Virus record (IMG/VR): IMGVR_UViG_3300045120_000347
Coordinates: 1 to 36,232 of that record
Origin: a virus
Length of the DNA: 36,232 nucleotides
Direction: 5' to 3' (one strand)
Position numbers and translations under genes: made by a program. This document shows positions 13,902-20,509 of this stretch, piece by piece. Position 1 is the stretch's first letter, and each line of letters starts with the position of its first letter. Below the pieces are notes generated by a model. It had not been told where the DNA came from. It did no database searches and saw only the letters and a program-made list of their open reading frames with translations.

Positions 13902-14195
13902 ATGGCAAAGAAGCCCCGTCCCAAGCCAGCAGCGCGCCGGGCCGGACCCCTGTTCCTCACCGAATGGATGGAGGAACAAAAGGTCAGTGATATTGAGTTG
14001 GCCAAGCGTCTCGGAGTTTCTCCCGTCACTGTCTGGCGTTGGCAAAAGTCTTCGACCCGTCTCAATCCATTGAAACAGGCGCAAGTGGGCCTGGCATTAG
14101 GAATTTGGCCAGGCGCGCTATGGATGCATCCGGCCTCAAAGGCGATGCGGATGATTCGGCTAGTTCTTGAAGATGAAACCTCGTCTGATAAATAA
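13902..14195 (+). CDS. CI-like small XRE repressor
   Basis: 97 residues: a basic N-terminus (AKKPRPKPAARRAG), then an HTH_XRE domain in residues about 22-65 (SDIELAKRLGVSPVTVWRWQ) and a short C-terminal helix. There is no LexA/CI peptidase domain, so RecA-stimulated autocleavage is not expected. Induction would need another route, such as an antirepressor. No Shine-Dalgarno precedes the ATG. The -10-like CATAAT lies 7 bp upstream, so transcription probably starts at or within the codon, as for lambda cI from pRM. Flanked by operators on both sides, it is the best lysogenic repressor candidate. Confidence 0.75.
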   Translation: MAKKPRPKPAARRAGPLFLTEWMEEQKVSDIELAKRLGVSPVTVWRWQKSSTRLNPLKQAQVGLALGIWPGALWMHPASKAMRMIRLVLEDETSSDK

Positions 14196-14279
14196 TCTTA
14201 CCGATTTGGCAATTTAATTCTTGACGGCTTATTACCGATTTGGCAATAAGACTCCCTGTTTTGCTCGGAGCCGCCGCCC
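14196..14279 (+). promoter_or_regulatory. OL-like region: two operators over a rightward early promoter
   Basis: Two exact copies of TTACCGATTTGGCAA, at 14198-14212 and 14232-14246, identical to the first OR-like site. The second overlaps a promoter: -35 TTGACG (14221-14226) and -10 AATAAG (14245-14250) 18 nt later. The same TTGACG hexamer serves the divergent promoter. It drives the gene at 14280 and probably the recombination/integration operon, like lambda pL. A CGGAG ribosome-binding site lies 10-11 nt before the ATG at 14280. Confidence 0.75.
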
Positions 14280-14537
14280 ATGCCTGCCGCCGCCGCCAAG
14301 CCGCGATATCTCGACGGCTTCTCGATGCGTCTACTGATCGTGCACGAACTCACGCGCGCCGGCGCCCCGCTCACGTCGCGGCAACTGGCCGATCGGCTCG
14401 ACGCCAAACTGAGCACCGTCACGTCGATCTGCTCAAAGCTCGCCAGCTATGGCCGGCTCGGCAAGGAGATCCGATCTGCGGCCTGCCGTACCTGCGGCAG
14501 CCCTCACACGTTCTATCTGTGGAGTCTGCCGACATGA
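14280..14537 (+). CDS. Winged-helix DNA-binding protein, first gene after the pL-like promoter
   Basis: 85 residues. Residues about 15-75 form a winged helix: MRLLIVHELTRAGAPLTSRQ, LADRLDAKLSTVTSICSKLA, followed by SYGRLGKEI as wing. A possible zinc pair (ACRTCGSPH) sits near the C-terminus. Its stop overlaps the next ATG (ATGA). As the first gene of the OL-controlled operon it occupies the place of lambda N, so it could regulate downstream transcription. Function not demonstrated. Confidence 0.65.
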   Translation: MPAAAAKPRYLDGFSMRLLIVHELTRAGAPLTSRQLADRLDAKLSTVTSICSKLASYGRLGKEIRSAACRTCGSPHTFYLWSLPT

Positions 14538-14719
14538 TCGTCGATGCCCAGCCTATGACCGAGCGTGAGATCGAGGTCCAGGTCGAGCGGATGCTGACGC
14601 ATCTCAACCGACTGCTGCTCAACGGCGACATGAGCGCGGAGGACAACCACGCAGCACTGCGCGACCTGGCCGAGTGGGAAGAAGCGGCCATGCTGAAGGC
14701 CAAGGGCGAGGCCGAGTGA
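14534..14719 (+). CDS. Hypothetical 61-residue helical protein
   Basis: MIVDAQPMTEREIEVQVERM, then LLLNGDMSAEDNHAALRDLA and EWEEAAMLKAKGEAE: an acidic, all-helical small protein. Coupled at both ends (ATGA with the winged-helix gene, TGATG with the exonuclease gene). Adjacent to the recombination pair, it could be a nuclease inhibitor or accessory factor, but no family is recognised. Confidence 0.65.
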   Translation: MIVDAQPMTEREIEVQVERMLTHLNRLLLNGDMSAEDNHAALRDLAEWEEAAMLKAKGEAE

Positions 14720-15501
14720 TGTTGAGCCCCAGCCAGATCGAGGCGCGCAAGGGCAAGCTGACGGGATCGCGCGTGGCCGCCTTGATGACCGGCGATGCCG
14801 AGAAGATTCTGCGGCTGTATCGCGAAATGATCGGTGAGGCGCCGGAAGTCGACCTCTCCGACGTTTGGCCAGTGCGGCTCGGCGAGGCCACCGAGCAGCT
14901 CAATCTCGATTGGTACGAGATGCGGCGCAATCCGCTGTCGCGGCGCGGCGAGGTCGTCATACACCCGCACTACGATTGGGCGGCGTGTACGCTCGACGCC
15001 TGGGACGACACGTTGTGCTGCCCGGTCGAAGCCAAGCACGTCGGCGGGCGCGAGCCGCTCGAAACCGTCATCGACCGTTACGCCGCACAACTGCAATGGG
15101 AGATGGAAGTCACCACCGCCGACCAATGCGCCATCTCGATCATCGTGGCGGCCGCCCCGCCAGTGGTCGAGTATGTCCCGCGCGATCCCGACTATGCCGC
15201 CGAGATGATTCATCGCGGCGCGCAATTCATGGAATGCGTGGCGCGGCGGATCATGCCAGTGCATCTCGCCCCCGTCGCCGCGCCAGTCGTCGTTTCGAAG
15301 ACCTACGACATGTCCGGCGACAATCGATGGGCAGCGGCGGCAGCCGCTTGGCTCACGACCAAGGTCGCCGCGCGCGATCACGCCGAGGCCGAAGCAGATT
15401 TGAAAGCGATCATGCCAGACGATGCGCGACGATGCGTTGGCTACGGCGTCGTCATAAATCGCGACCGCGCCGGCCGGTTATCGTTACGGGAAATGAAATG
15501 A
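14719..15501 (+). CDS. YqaJ-family (lambda-exonuclease-like) viral recombinase
   Basis: 260 residues from ATG 14719-14721 (TGATG overlap). Layout matches the YqaJ/lambda-Exo PD-(D/E)XK fold: GKLTGSRVAALMTGD (about 12-26), GEATEQLNLDWYEM with metal-site Glu, the segment ending AACTLDAW (Asp), PVEAKHVGG (Glu-x-Lys), then YAAQLQWEMEVT (Gln-rich helix). It would resect dsDNA 5' ends to give 3' single strands for the annealing protein encoded just downstream. Transcription is probably from the OL-type promoter. A pentamer repeat array begins at its stop codon. Confidence 0.9.
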   Translation: MLSPSQIEARKGKLTGSRVAALMTGDAEKILRLYREMIGEAPEVDLSDVWPVRLGEATEQLNLDWYEMRRNPLSRRGEVVIHPHYDWAACTLDAWDDTLCCPVEAKHVGGREPLETVIDRYAAQLQWEMEVTTADQCAISIIVAAAPPVVEYVPRDPDYAAEMIHRGAQFMECVARRIMPVHLAPVAAPVVVSKTYDMSGDNRWAAAAAAWLTTKVAARDHAEAEADLKAIMPDDARRCVGYGVVINRDRAGRLSLREMK

Positions 15502-15611
15502 AGCAATGCAAAGCAAGATATGGCGTGGTCCGGCCCGGCGAGGCGCGGCAAGGTAAGGCTGGGCACGGCGGGGCTAGGCGGGGCGTGGCACGGGCCCGGC
15601 TTGGCGAGGCG
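15501..15611 (+). repeat. Degenerate NGGCN pentanucleotide tandem array (about 22 units)
   Basis: From the exonuclease stop codon the sequence falls into 5-base units of consensus NGGCN: AAGCA ATGCA AAGCA, then TGGCG, TGGTC, CGGCC, CGGCG, AGGCG and so on. The GG dinucleotide recurs every 5 bases without slip from 15522 to 15592 (15 units). After one inserted base the phase resumes at 15598, 15603 and 15608. The variable outer bases show this is not a simple microsatellite expansion. It fills most of the gap between exonuclease and annealing-protein genes. Confidence 0.85.
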
Positions 15612-15617
15612 CCTAAT

Positions 15618-15643
15618 GGGCAGGGGTGGAAACACTCCTGCCC
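15618..15643 (+). promoter_or_regulatory. GAAA-tetraloop RNA hairpin upstream of the annealing-protein gene
   Basis: GGGCAGGGGTG (15618-15628), loop GAAA (15629-15632), CACTCCTGCCC (15633-15643): an 11-bp stem with one G-U wobble, closed by a GNRA tetraloop. No T-tract follows, so it is not a standard terminator. It ends 22 nt before the ATG at 15666 and about 10 nt before the GAGGAAA ribosome-binding site. It may stabilise the mRNA 5' of the downstream gene or be a protein-binding site. Confidence 0.65.
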
Positions 15644-15665
15644 AACAAACCACGAGGAAATTGAC

Positions 15666-16415
15666 ATGAACATCCCAGTCCAAAGCGACATCATGGAGTC
15701 GGTTATCGTCAAGGGCGATTTGTCGAAACTCACGCCGGATGAACGAGTCAGATATTATAATGAAACATGCCGCAGTCTCGGCCTTAACCCGCTCACGCGC
15801 CCATTTGACTACGTGAATCTCGGCGGCAAGACGGTGCTTTATGCGCGGCGCGATTGCGCCGACCAGTTGCGCAAGATAAACAATGTCTCGGTTGAAATAA
15901 TCTCGCAAAAAGTCGCCGGCGATATCCTCACGGTGCACGCCCGCGCCAAGCTGCCCGATGGCCGCACCGACGAGGATTTCGGCTCGGTCTACTACCCCGA
16001 GACGCTCAAGGGCGAGGCCCGCGCCAACGCGGAGATGAAGGCCGTAACTAAAAGCAAGAGGCGCGTCACGCTGTCAATCTGCGGGCTCGGCTGGCTCGAC
16101 GAGCTTGAAGTTGCCGACATCCCGGTGATGGCGCACCGCCGCCCACCACCGCCGGCGCCGAACGCGATGCTGCAGCACGATCCCGAGACTGGAGAAGTAC
16201 CGCCACCCGCGCCGAACAACGCGATGGCGGAACAGGCCGCCTCGCCCGACACCGAAACCGACGCGGGCGGGGCGGCTCTGTCGTTCGAGGACATGGCGCG
16301 CGAGGCCGCCATGCGCGGCGAGGCCGTGTTCAAGACTTTCTACAAGAGCCGCAACGCCAAGGAACGCGAAAAGCTCAACGCGATGGGCGACGAATTGCGA
16401 GGGCTGATGACGTGA
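15666..16415 (+). CDS. Single-strand annealing recombination protein (RecT/Erf-type candidate)
   Basis: 249 residues behind a good GAGGAAA site. The N-terminal domain includes CRSLGLNPLTRPFDYVNLGG, TVLYARRDCADQLRK, YYPETLKGEARANAEMKAVT and KSKRRVTLSICGLGWLDE. The 'KSKRRVTLSICGLG' helix resembles the TKAxKRxxLxxxG signature of Rad52/Erf-like annealing proteins. A Pro-rich linker (about 150-190) and an acidic helical tail follow, often used to recruit SSB. It sits directly downstream of the exonuclease, the usual Exo-plus-annealase pair. The exact superfamily (RecT or Erf/Rad52) cannot be settled by eye. Confidence 0.65.
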   Translation: MNIPVQSDIMESVIVKGDLSKLTPDERVRYYNETCRSLGLNPLTRPFDYVNLGGKTVLYARRDCADQLRKINNVSVEIISQKVAGDILTVHARAKLPDGRTDEDFGSVYYPETLKGEARANAEMKAVTKSKRRVTLSICGLGWLDELEVADIPVMAHRRPPPPAPNAMLQHDPETGEVPPPAPNNAMAEQAASPDTETDAGGAALSFEDMAREAAMRGEAVFKTFYKSRNAKEREKLNAMGDELRGLMT

Positions 16416-16455
16416 TCACCGAAACTACCCACCACCAGAGAAGGACTTGATACCC

Positions 16456-17217
16456 ATGAGAAAACTACTCGCTACCACCGCCCTGGTACTCGCCATGGCG
16501 GCCCCTGCGCAGGCCGATGTCATCCTCGGCGGCCAGAACTGGACTTTCTCCGGCGCCGACAATCTGACATTCCAATCAGTGGTTCCAGGCGGCAACCAGC
16601 CGCAGAACATCCAGTGCATCATCTGCGGCGAGAACCAGCCGCAGCAGCAAGCGAACTTCGGTTACACCGACTTTAAGAACAGCGGAAGCCTCACCGGCAT
16701 CAACATGTTCTCGACCAACGTGTCAGGCGGCGCCAACCCCGGCGACAATGTCATCGGGCTTGGCTACGACGGCGCGTTCCTGCGGGCCTATTTGGTTGCC
16801 AAGGGCGATACCAACTTGCAGTTTTCCGTTGGCATCGACATCAATGACAGCAATCAAACCCAGACGCTGAACTCGTTCTTCATGTTGAACTTGACGCAGC
16901 ACACGGTGTTGGCGGCATTCCGCCCCGCAGGCGGGCAATTGGTGCCGGACGTCAACAACGGCACGGGCTTCCCCGACTACACATTGAGTGGATTCAACAT
17001 CAACATCGGTACTGATATTCAGGCTGGCGACCAGATCATCTTCTTCGCCCGCATGAGCAACATGAACGACGGCCCGGACTCGTTCTTTATCGAGCCGATC
17101 GTGACGGCTGTCCCCGGCCCGGTGGTCGGTGCCGGCTTCCCCGGAATCGTCGCGGGCTGCATCGGCCTCTGGGGTCTCGCCATGAAGCGGCGGCGCCGTC
17201 AGGGGTTGATAGCCTAA
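16456..17217 (+). CDS. Secreted surface protein with PEP-CTERM-like sorting signal
   Basis: 253 residues. ATG 16456 has an AGAAGGA site 11 nt upstream; the TTG at 16447 is less likely. N-terminal signal peptide MRKLLATTALVLAMAAPAQA. Middle (about 25-215): beta-rich, including QCIICGENQPQQQANFGYTD and FFARMSNMNDGPDSFF. C-terminus: VPGPVVGAGFPGIVAGCIG, a hydrophobic helix, then KRRRRQG, the tripartite PEP-CTERM layout (motif, membrane helix, Arg cluster) in the variant common in Bradyrhizobium. Such proteins are exported and processed by exosortase at the envelope. In a phage this looks like a lysogenic-conversion gene. Hairpins follow. Confidence 0.8.
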   Translation: MRKLLATTALVLAMAAPAQADVILGGQNWTFSGADNLTFQSVVPGGNQPQNIQCIICGENQPQQQANFGYTDFKNSGSLTGINMFSTNVSGGANPGDNVIGLGYDGAFLRAYLVAKGDTNLQFSVGIDINDSNQTQTLNSFFMLNLTQHTVLAAFRPAGGQLVPDVNNGTGFPDYTLSGFNINIGTDIQAGDQIIFFARMSNMNDGPDSFFIEPIVTAVPGPVVGAGFPGIVAGCIGLWGLAMKRRRRQGLIA

Positions 17218-17230
17218 ACAAAGCTCAAGC

Positions 17231-17316
17231 CTGACGGGCCTGAAAACCCTCTGCCCAAAAGCCCGTCAGCATGAGGGCGCGTGCGGGTTCTTATGGTGCC
17301 GCGTTCCCGCACGCGC
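17231..17316 (+). terminator. Two stem-loops downstream of the PEP-CTERM gene
   Basis: First: CTGACGGGC (17231-17239) with GCCCGTCAG (17261-17269), 9 bp, 21-nt loop. Second: GCGCGTGCGGG (17277-17287) with CCCGCACGCGC (17306-17316), 11 bp perfect, 18-nt loop. Neither is followed by T-runs. They occupy most of the gap before the next gene and probably mark a transcript end or protect the mRNA 3' end. Confidence 0.5.
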
Positions 17317-17344
17317 ACCCAGCCAAGGCCGAGGTCAGAACCAA

Positions 17345-17572
17345 ATGAAGATCCCGCTGCCCCGCATGCCGGTACGCCTCTCGCGGACACTCGATTACTA
17401 CAGCGATTGGGCCGAGCAGCCGGTGCTGCACCGTGACCTGGTGTCGATCGGCGTCATCGCCGGCGTCTGCTTCGTCTATTCGTTCTGGGTCGGTGCACAA
17501 GCCGCCATGATGCTCGGCATACCGAGCGGCATTCTGGCCTGGATCGCCATCGAAAATTGGTACGCAACATGA
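17345..17572 (+). CDS. Small membrane protein, 75 residues
   Basis: MKIPLPRMPVRLSRTLDYYS, then two hydrophobic stretches: LVSIGVIAGVCFVYSFWVGA (about 33-52) and AAMMLGIPSGILAWIAIE (about 53-70). These form either two short spans or a hairpin. It begins after the stem-loops and is followed by further membrane or secreted small proteins. This block of small envelope proteins in the lysogeny arm suggests accessory, conversion-type functions. No family recognised. Confidence 0.65.
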   Translation: MKIPLPRMPVRLSRTLDYYSDWAEQPVLHRDLVSIGVIAGVCFVYSFWVGAQAAMMLGIPSGILAWIAIENWYAT

Positions 17573-17615
17573 TCGTGGACGAGCACTCGTGGGCGCTGCC
17601 CTCCGAAGGTTCATC

Positions 17616-17978
17616 GTGCGCCAGGCAATCCTGATTACGCTGATGCTTCTGGCTTTGGTGCTATCGCCAACACCGAGCGCGCCGACGCCAAAGCCAACGC
17701 CTGCGTCGGTCAAGACCGAAAAGGCCGTCGCGCTCAAGCCGTTCACGATGCCTCTGCCGACACCCGTGCGTGTGATCACCGAGAGCTACCAGGCGTTCCC
17801 ATCGGAGCCCGTCTTCACGCTGCCGGTCCAGGCGATGCGGGTCGACCCGCCGGCGGAACAACCAAAGCCGGTCGTTGCCGCCGCTGCTCCCAAGCCTGCG
17901 AAACGCGAGTCCGACATCTGCCGCGGCAAAGGCCGGAGCTATTACAACAACGGCCGCTCGTGGCGCTGCAATCGGTGA
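17616..17978 (+). CDS. Signal-anchored Pro-rich protein with C-terminal YYNNGRSWRC motif
   Basis: Start GTG 17616 preferred because GAAGG lies 6 nt ahead; GTG 17589 is an alternative adding nine residues. N-terminal membrane anchor or signal (QAILITLMLLALVLSP), a Pro/Thr/Lys-rich extended middle, and a C-terminal cassette DICRGKGRSYYNNGRSWRC. That cassette has two cysteines and resembles the short C-terminal motif found in many small exported Bradyrhizobium proteins. Likely periplasmic. Function unknown. Confidence 0.6.
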   Translation: MRQAILITLMLLALVLSPTPSAPTPKPTPASVKTEKAVALKPFTMPLPTPVRVITESYQAFPSEPVFTLPVQAMRVDPPAEQPKPVVAAAAPKPAKRESDICRGKGRSYYNNGRSWRCNR

Positions 17979-17990
17979 CGGAGGTTGACT

Positions 17991-18233
17991 ATGAACTGGC
18001 GAGATAAACGATCGTTTGGCCCTATCGCAAGGCATGAGGACGATGGGTCTTTCCGCGCCATGTGTACATGGTGTGTATTCCGCGTCGGCAACGCATGCAC
18101 CTATGTAAGCCCGCTGCGTCGAATACCCGACCCGGAGAATACTCCTGAGTGGTGCGAGTTGCGCGAAGACATGATCCGAGATGCCAAGGAGATGGCGCGT
18201 GGCGCTGCAATCGCTGACGGAGGCCGCCAATGA
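17991..18233 (+). CDS. Hypothetical Cys-rich 80-residue protein
   Basis: ATG 17991 has GGAGG 6 nt upstream. The protein contains CTWCVFRVGNACTYVSP and a later WCELRED: four cysteines with CxxC spacing, suggesting a small zinc-binding fold. Basic N-terminus and acidic/helical C-terminus. Its TGA overlaps the next ATG. No recognised family. Confidence 0.6.
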   Translation: MNWRDKRSFGPIARHEDDGSFRAMCTWCVFRVGNACTYVSPLRRIPDPENTPEWCELREDMIRDAKEMARGAAIADGGRQ

Positions 18234-18334
18234 ACATCTACGATCTGTCTGCCACCCAGATCATGAGCCTGACCGTCGCCGCCGTCGTGGCGATGTCAAC
18301 GCTCGCGGTGCTGCTGGTGCTGATTTCTTACTGA
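18230..18334 (+). CDS. 34-residue single-pass membrane peptide
   Basis: MNIYDLSATQIMSLTVAAVV followed by AMSTLAVLLVLISY: a short polar N-terminus and one membrane helix to the C-terminus. The start is supported by the ATGA overlap with the upstream gene and a GGAGG about 8 nt ahead. Similar to the 30- and 32-residue membrane peptides elsewhere in this genome. Role unknown. Confidence 0.55.
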   Translation: MNIYDLSATQIMSLTVAAVVAMSTLAVLLVLISY

Positions 18335-18364
18335 AAGACGCGAGACTGACGTTCACGGCTAACG

Positions 18365-18571
18365 ATGGACACGGACATGACGGGCGCAGAGAAAATCGGA
18401 CAGCTTGCGATTGACCTAGCCGACGCTGCCATGGCGGCCACGGCTAAGGGCGATGACGTTCACGCCATATTCTTTGCCGTCAAGGCCCATGAATGTCTCA
18501 CCCTGGCGAAGGCGTTGGGCTGGAAGATTAACAATGACGAGAATGACGAGAATGGCGAAGCATTCAACTAA
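18365..18571 (+). CDS. Hypothetical 68-residue protein
   Basis: MDTDMTGAEKIGQLAIDLAD, then AFF-type helix HAIFFAVKAHECLTLAKALG and an Asn/Asp/Glu-rich end (NNDENDENGEAFN). Looks like a small two-helix acidic protein. There is no good Shine-Dalgarno before either ATG (18365 or 18377), so translation is less certain. No function assigned. Confidence 0.45.
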   Translation: MDTDMTGAEKIGQLAIDLADAAMAATAKGDDVHAIFFAVKAHECLTLAKALGWKINNDENDENGEAFN

Positions 18572-18621
18572 GTTCAGCCGCCGCGGTACTTGCGTGGCTT
18601 GAGCGCGCCCAATGGGCGGGA

Positions 18622-18831
18622 GTGATAGGGGTGGTATTAAGCAAAGAACAGCTCGATGCGGCCGAAGCAGCGTGGACAAGAGTATGGATGGGAGCGGCCT
18701 ATCAAGACATGGCAAGGGACGCCATCCGAGCGGCCCTTATCGCGGCAATGGATTTGGTGGAGCGGCACGATGGTGAACGAGGAAATGAGGTCACCCCGGC
18801 CGGGCTTCCCAGTCCCGGCCAAGTCGAGTAA
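18622..18831 (+). CDS. Hypothetical 69-residue protein overlapping the pre-integrase gene
   Basis: GTG start at 18622, or 18631 where GGGAG stands 8 nt upstream. The sequence LSKEQLDAAEAAWTRVW and DMARDAIRAALIAAMDLVER is helical and typical of small alphaproteobacterial phage proteins. It overlaps the next gene by 62 bp in another frame. Function unknown. Confidence 0.45.
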   Translation: MIGVVLSKEQLDAAEAAWTRVWMGAAYQDMARDAIRAALIAAMDLVERHDGERGNEVTPAGLPSPGQVE

Positions 18832-19054
18832 GGCGGAATCTGGTCCTGTGACGGTAAAAGCACCAGCAAGCCAAATGAGCATCCGGCGGTCGATCGCCGC
18901 CGCTCGCAAGGAAGGGCTGCATGTGCTGGCCATCCGGCCGGACGGCACGGTGGTGGTCGGCAAGCAGCCGATCGAAACCACGGACGTGATCCCGACCGCG
19001 CCGCCACAGACCGAGGACGAGGCCGAGCGCGAATTCTGGGAGAAGGTAAAATGA
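18770..19054 (+). CDS. Small basic protein preceding integrase (possible excisionase/DNA-binding)
   Basis: 94 residues from ATG 18770, with GGTGGAG upstream. Core: SIRRSIAAARKEGLHVLAIR and PDGTVVVGKQPIE, a pattern seen in small proteins encoded just before integrases in rhizobial prophages. Its stop overlaps the integrase ATG (ATGA), so the two are co-translated. An excisionase-like (Xis) or accessory DNA-bending role is inferred only from position; no HTH is obvious. Confidence 0.6.
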   Translation: MVNEEMRSPRPGFPVPAKSSKAESGPVTVKAPASQMSIRRSIAAARKEGLHVLAIRPDGTVVVGKQPIETTDVIPTAPPQTEDEAEREFWEKVK

Positions 19055-20127
19055 AGGTGCGGCTGAAATATCTTTCCATCGAACGTACCCGGCACGGCAA
19101 AGAAGTCGCCTACGTCATCGCCGGGGTAGGCAAGCGCCGCCGGATTCGTATTCGCGAGCCGTTCGGCGCCCCCGGCTTCATGCAGACCTACGAGGCCGCC
19201 GTCGCCGAGCTCGGGCAGCCGCTGGGCAAGTCCACCGAGATCCGCAAGGGCGCGCTGCGCTGGCTCGCGGGCCAGTATTTTGTCTCGCCCGTCTTCCGCA
19301 ATCTCGACATCAAGTCGCAGGGCGTGCGGATGTCGACGATCGAGAGTTGCCTGCGCGAGGTTGCCGTCGCCGGTAGCTCGCGGCTCATGGCCGAGTGCCC
19401 GTTGACGCTGTTCGGCCCGAACCAGGTCAGGCTGCTGCGCGATCGCCGAGCGGCGCAGCCGGGTGCCGCCAACAATCGAATGAAATATCTATCCGCCATG
19501 TTCGGATGGGGTCTCGAAAATCTGCCGGACGCGGTCGCCTCGAACCCGGTGCGCGATGTCCAAAAGCTGAAATACGAGTCGCACGGCTTCCGGCCGTGGA
19601 CCGAGACCGACCTTGTAAAATTCGAAGACGCCTATCCGATCGGAACCAAACAACGGCTGGCATTGGGATTGTTGCTATTCACCGGCGCGCGGCGATCCGA
19701 CGTCGTCGGCCTCGGCCCGGCCTGCGTGCGCGACGGCATGATCCGGTTCGTACCGCGCAAGACCAAACGCATTCGCAATCAAGCCACCCCGAAGCCGTTC
19801 CTGCCCGAGCTTGCCCGCATCGTTGCGGCGACCAAGCTGCAGGGCCGCGACACGTTCCTGGTGACCGACTACGGCAAGCCGTTCAGCGTGGCCGGGTTCG
19901 GTAGTTGGTTCGCCGACCAATGCCGCCGGATCGGCCTCGACGACTGTACCGCCCACGGCCTGCGCAAGCTCGGCGCCATGCGGGCGGCGATGGCCGGGGC
20001 CAGCCACTACCAGCTCATGGCGGTCTACGACTGGTCGACCCCAGCGCAGGCGCAGAAGTACATCGAGCTTGCCGAGCGCGGCCGTGGCGCCGCGGCGGCG
20101 ATGCCGTTCCTGGCGCAGCGGGGGTGA
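19051..20127 (+). CDS. int: Tyrosine-family site-specific integrase
   Basis: 358 residues. N-terminal arm/core-binding region (1 to about 170) and C-terminal catalytic domain. Catalytic residues visible: Arg214 in LLLFTGARRSDVVGL, Lys about 237-239 in RKTKR, His302/Arg305 in TAHGLRKLGAM, Trp328 in the usual His/Trp position, and Tyr337 in AQKYIELAERG. It would recombine attP with a host attB to form the prophage. It is co-translated with the small upstream protein and lies in the operon reading away from the OL-type promoter. Confidence 0.95.
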   Translation: MKVRLKYLSIERTRHGKEVAYVIAGVGKRRRIRIREPFGAPGFMQTYEAAVAELGQPLGKSTEIRKGALRWLAGQYFVSPVFRNLDIKSQGVRMSTIESCLREVAVAGSSRLMAECPLTLFGPNQVRLLRDRRAAQPGAANNRMKYLSAMFGWGLENLPDAVASNPVRDVQKLKYESHGFRPWTETDLVKFEDAYPIGTKQRLALGLLLFTGARRSDVVGLGPACVRDGMIRFVPRKTKRIRNQATPKPFLPELARIVAATKLQGRDTFLVTDYGKPFSVAGFGSWFADQCRRIGLDDCTAHGLRKLGAMRAAMAGASHYQLMAVYDWSTPAQAQKYIELAERGRGAAAAMPFLAQRG

Positions 20128-20130
20128 ACA

Positions 20131-20509
20131 ATGCGTGCGGTCTTGCCGGATAAGCTGCAGGCAGCGCGGATAAAGACTGGCCAATTTGCCAGCCGCCCCG
20201 AGGACGGCGGCTATGGCGCCTTCAGGCTGATGGGGCCGTGCGGGGAGGAGCTGGTGATCATAGCCTGCGCGGCAGCAGTGGACGATGCGGACGCCGAAGG
20301 GTGGGAGCATGTGAGCATTTCAACGAAGCGGCGCAATCCGAACTGGCAGGAGATGAGCTTCGTAAAAGACCTGTTTTGGGACGACGAGGAATGCGTCCGT
20401 GCAATTCCACCCGCCGAAATCTGTCTACGTGGACTGTCACCCGTATTGTCTGCATCTGTGGCGGCTGAAAACGAGTGCGTTCCCTATTCCACCGCTGCGG
20501 ACGGTGTGA
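20131..20509 (+). pseudogene. DUF7694-like gene with a one-base frameshift
   Basis: Begins 3 bp after int. The first 90 or so residues match the family pattern: ASRPEDGGYGAFRLMGPCGE, GWEHVSISTKRRNPNWQEMS and FVKDLFWDDEECV. The frame then reads RAIPPAEIC and continues 47 residues to 20553. One base off, the expected ending is intact: FHPPKSVYVDCHPYCLHLWR, then LKTSAFPIPPLRTV and a TGA at 20507-20509. Removing one G near 20400 (GTCCGT-G-CAATTC) restores ECVRQFHPP. So the gene carries a recent +1 insertion or a sequencing error; no slippery site suggests programmed shifting. Family function unknown. Confidence 0.75.

Noticed and set aside
14865-16415. A 516-codon + strand frame running through the exonuclease, pentamer array and annealing-protein gene
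   Set aside because: Its first 260 codons are an Arg/Ala-rich shadow of the exonuclease in another frame. The pentamer array just happens to stay open. Only the part from 15666 has a ribosome-binding site and protein-like sequence.
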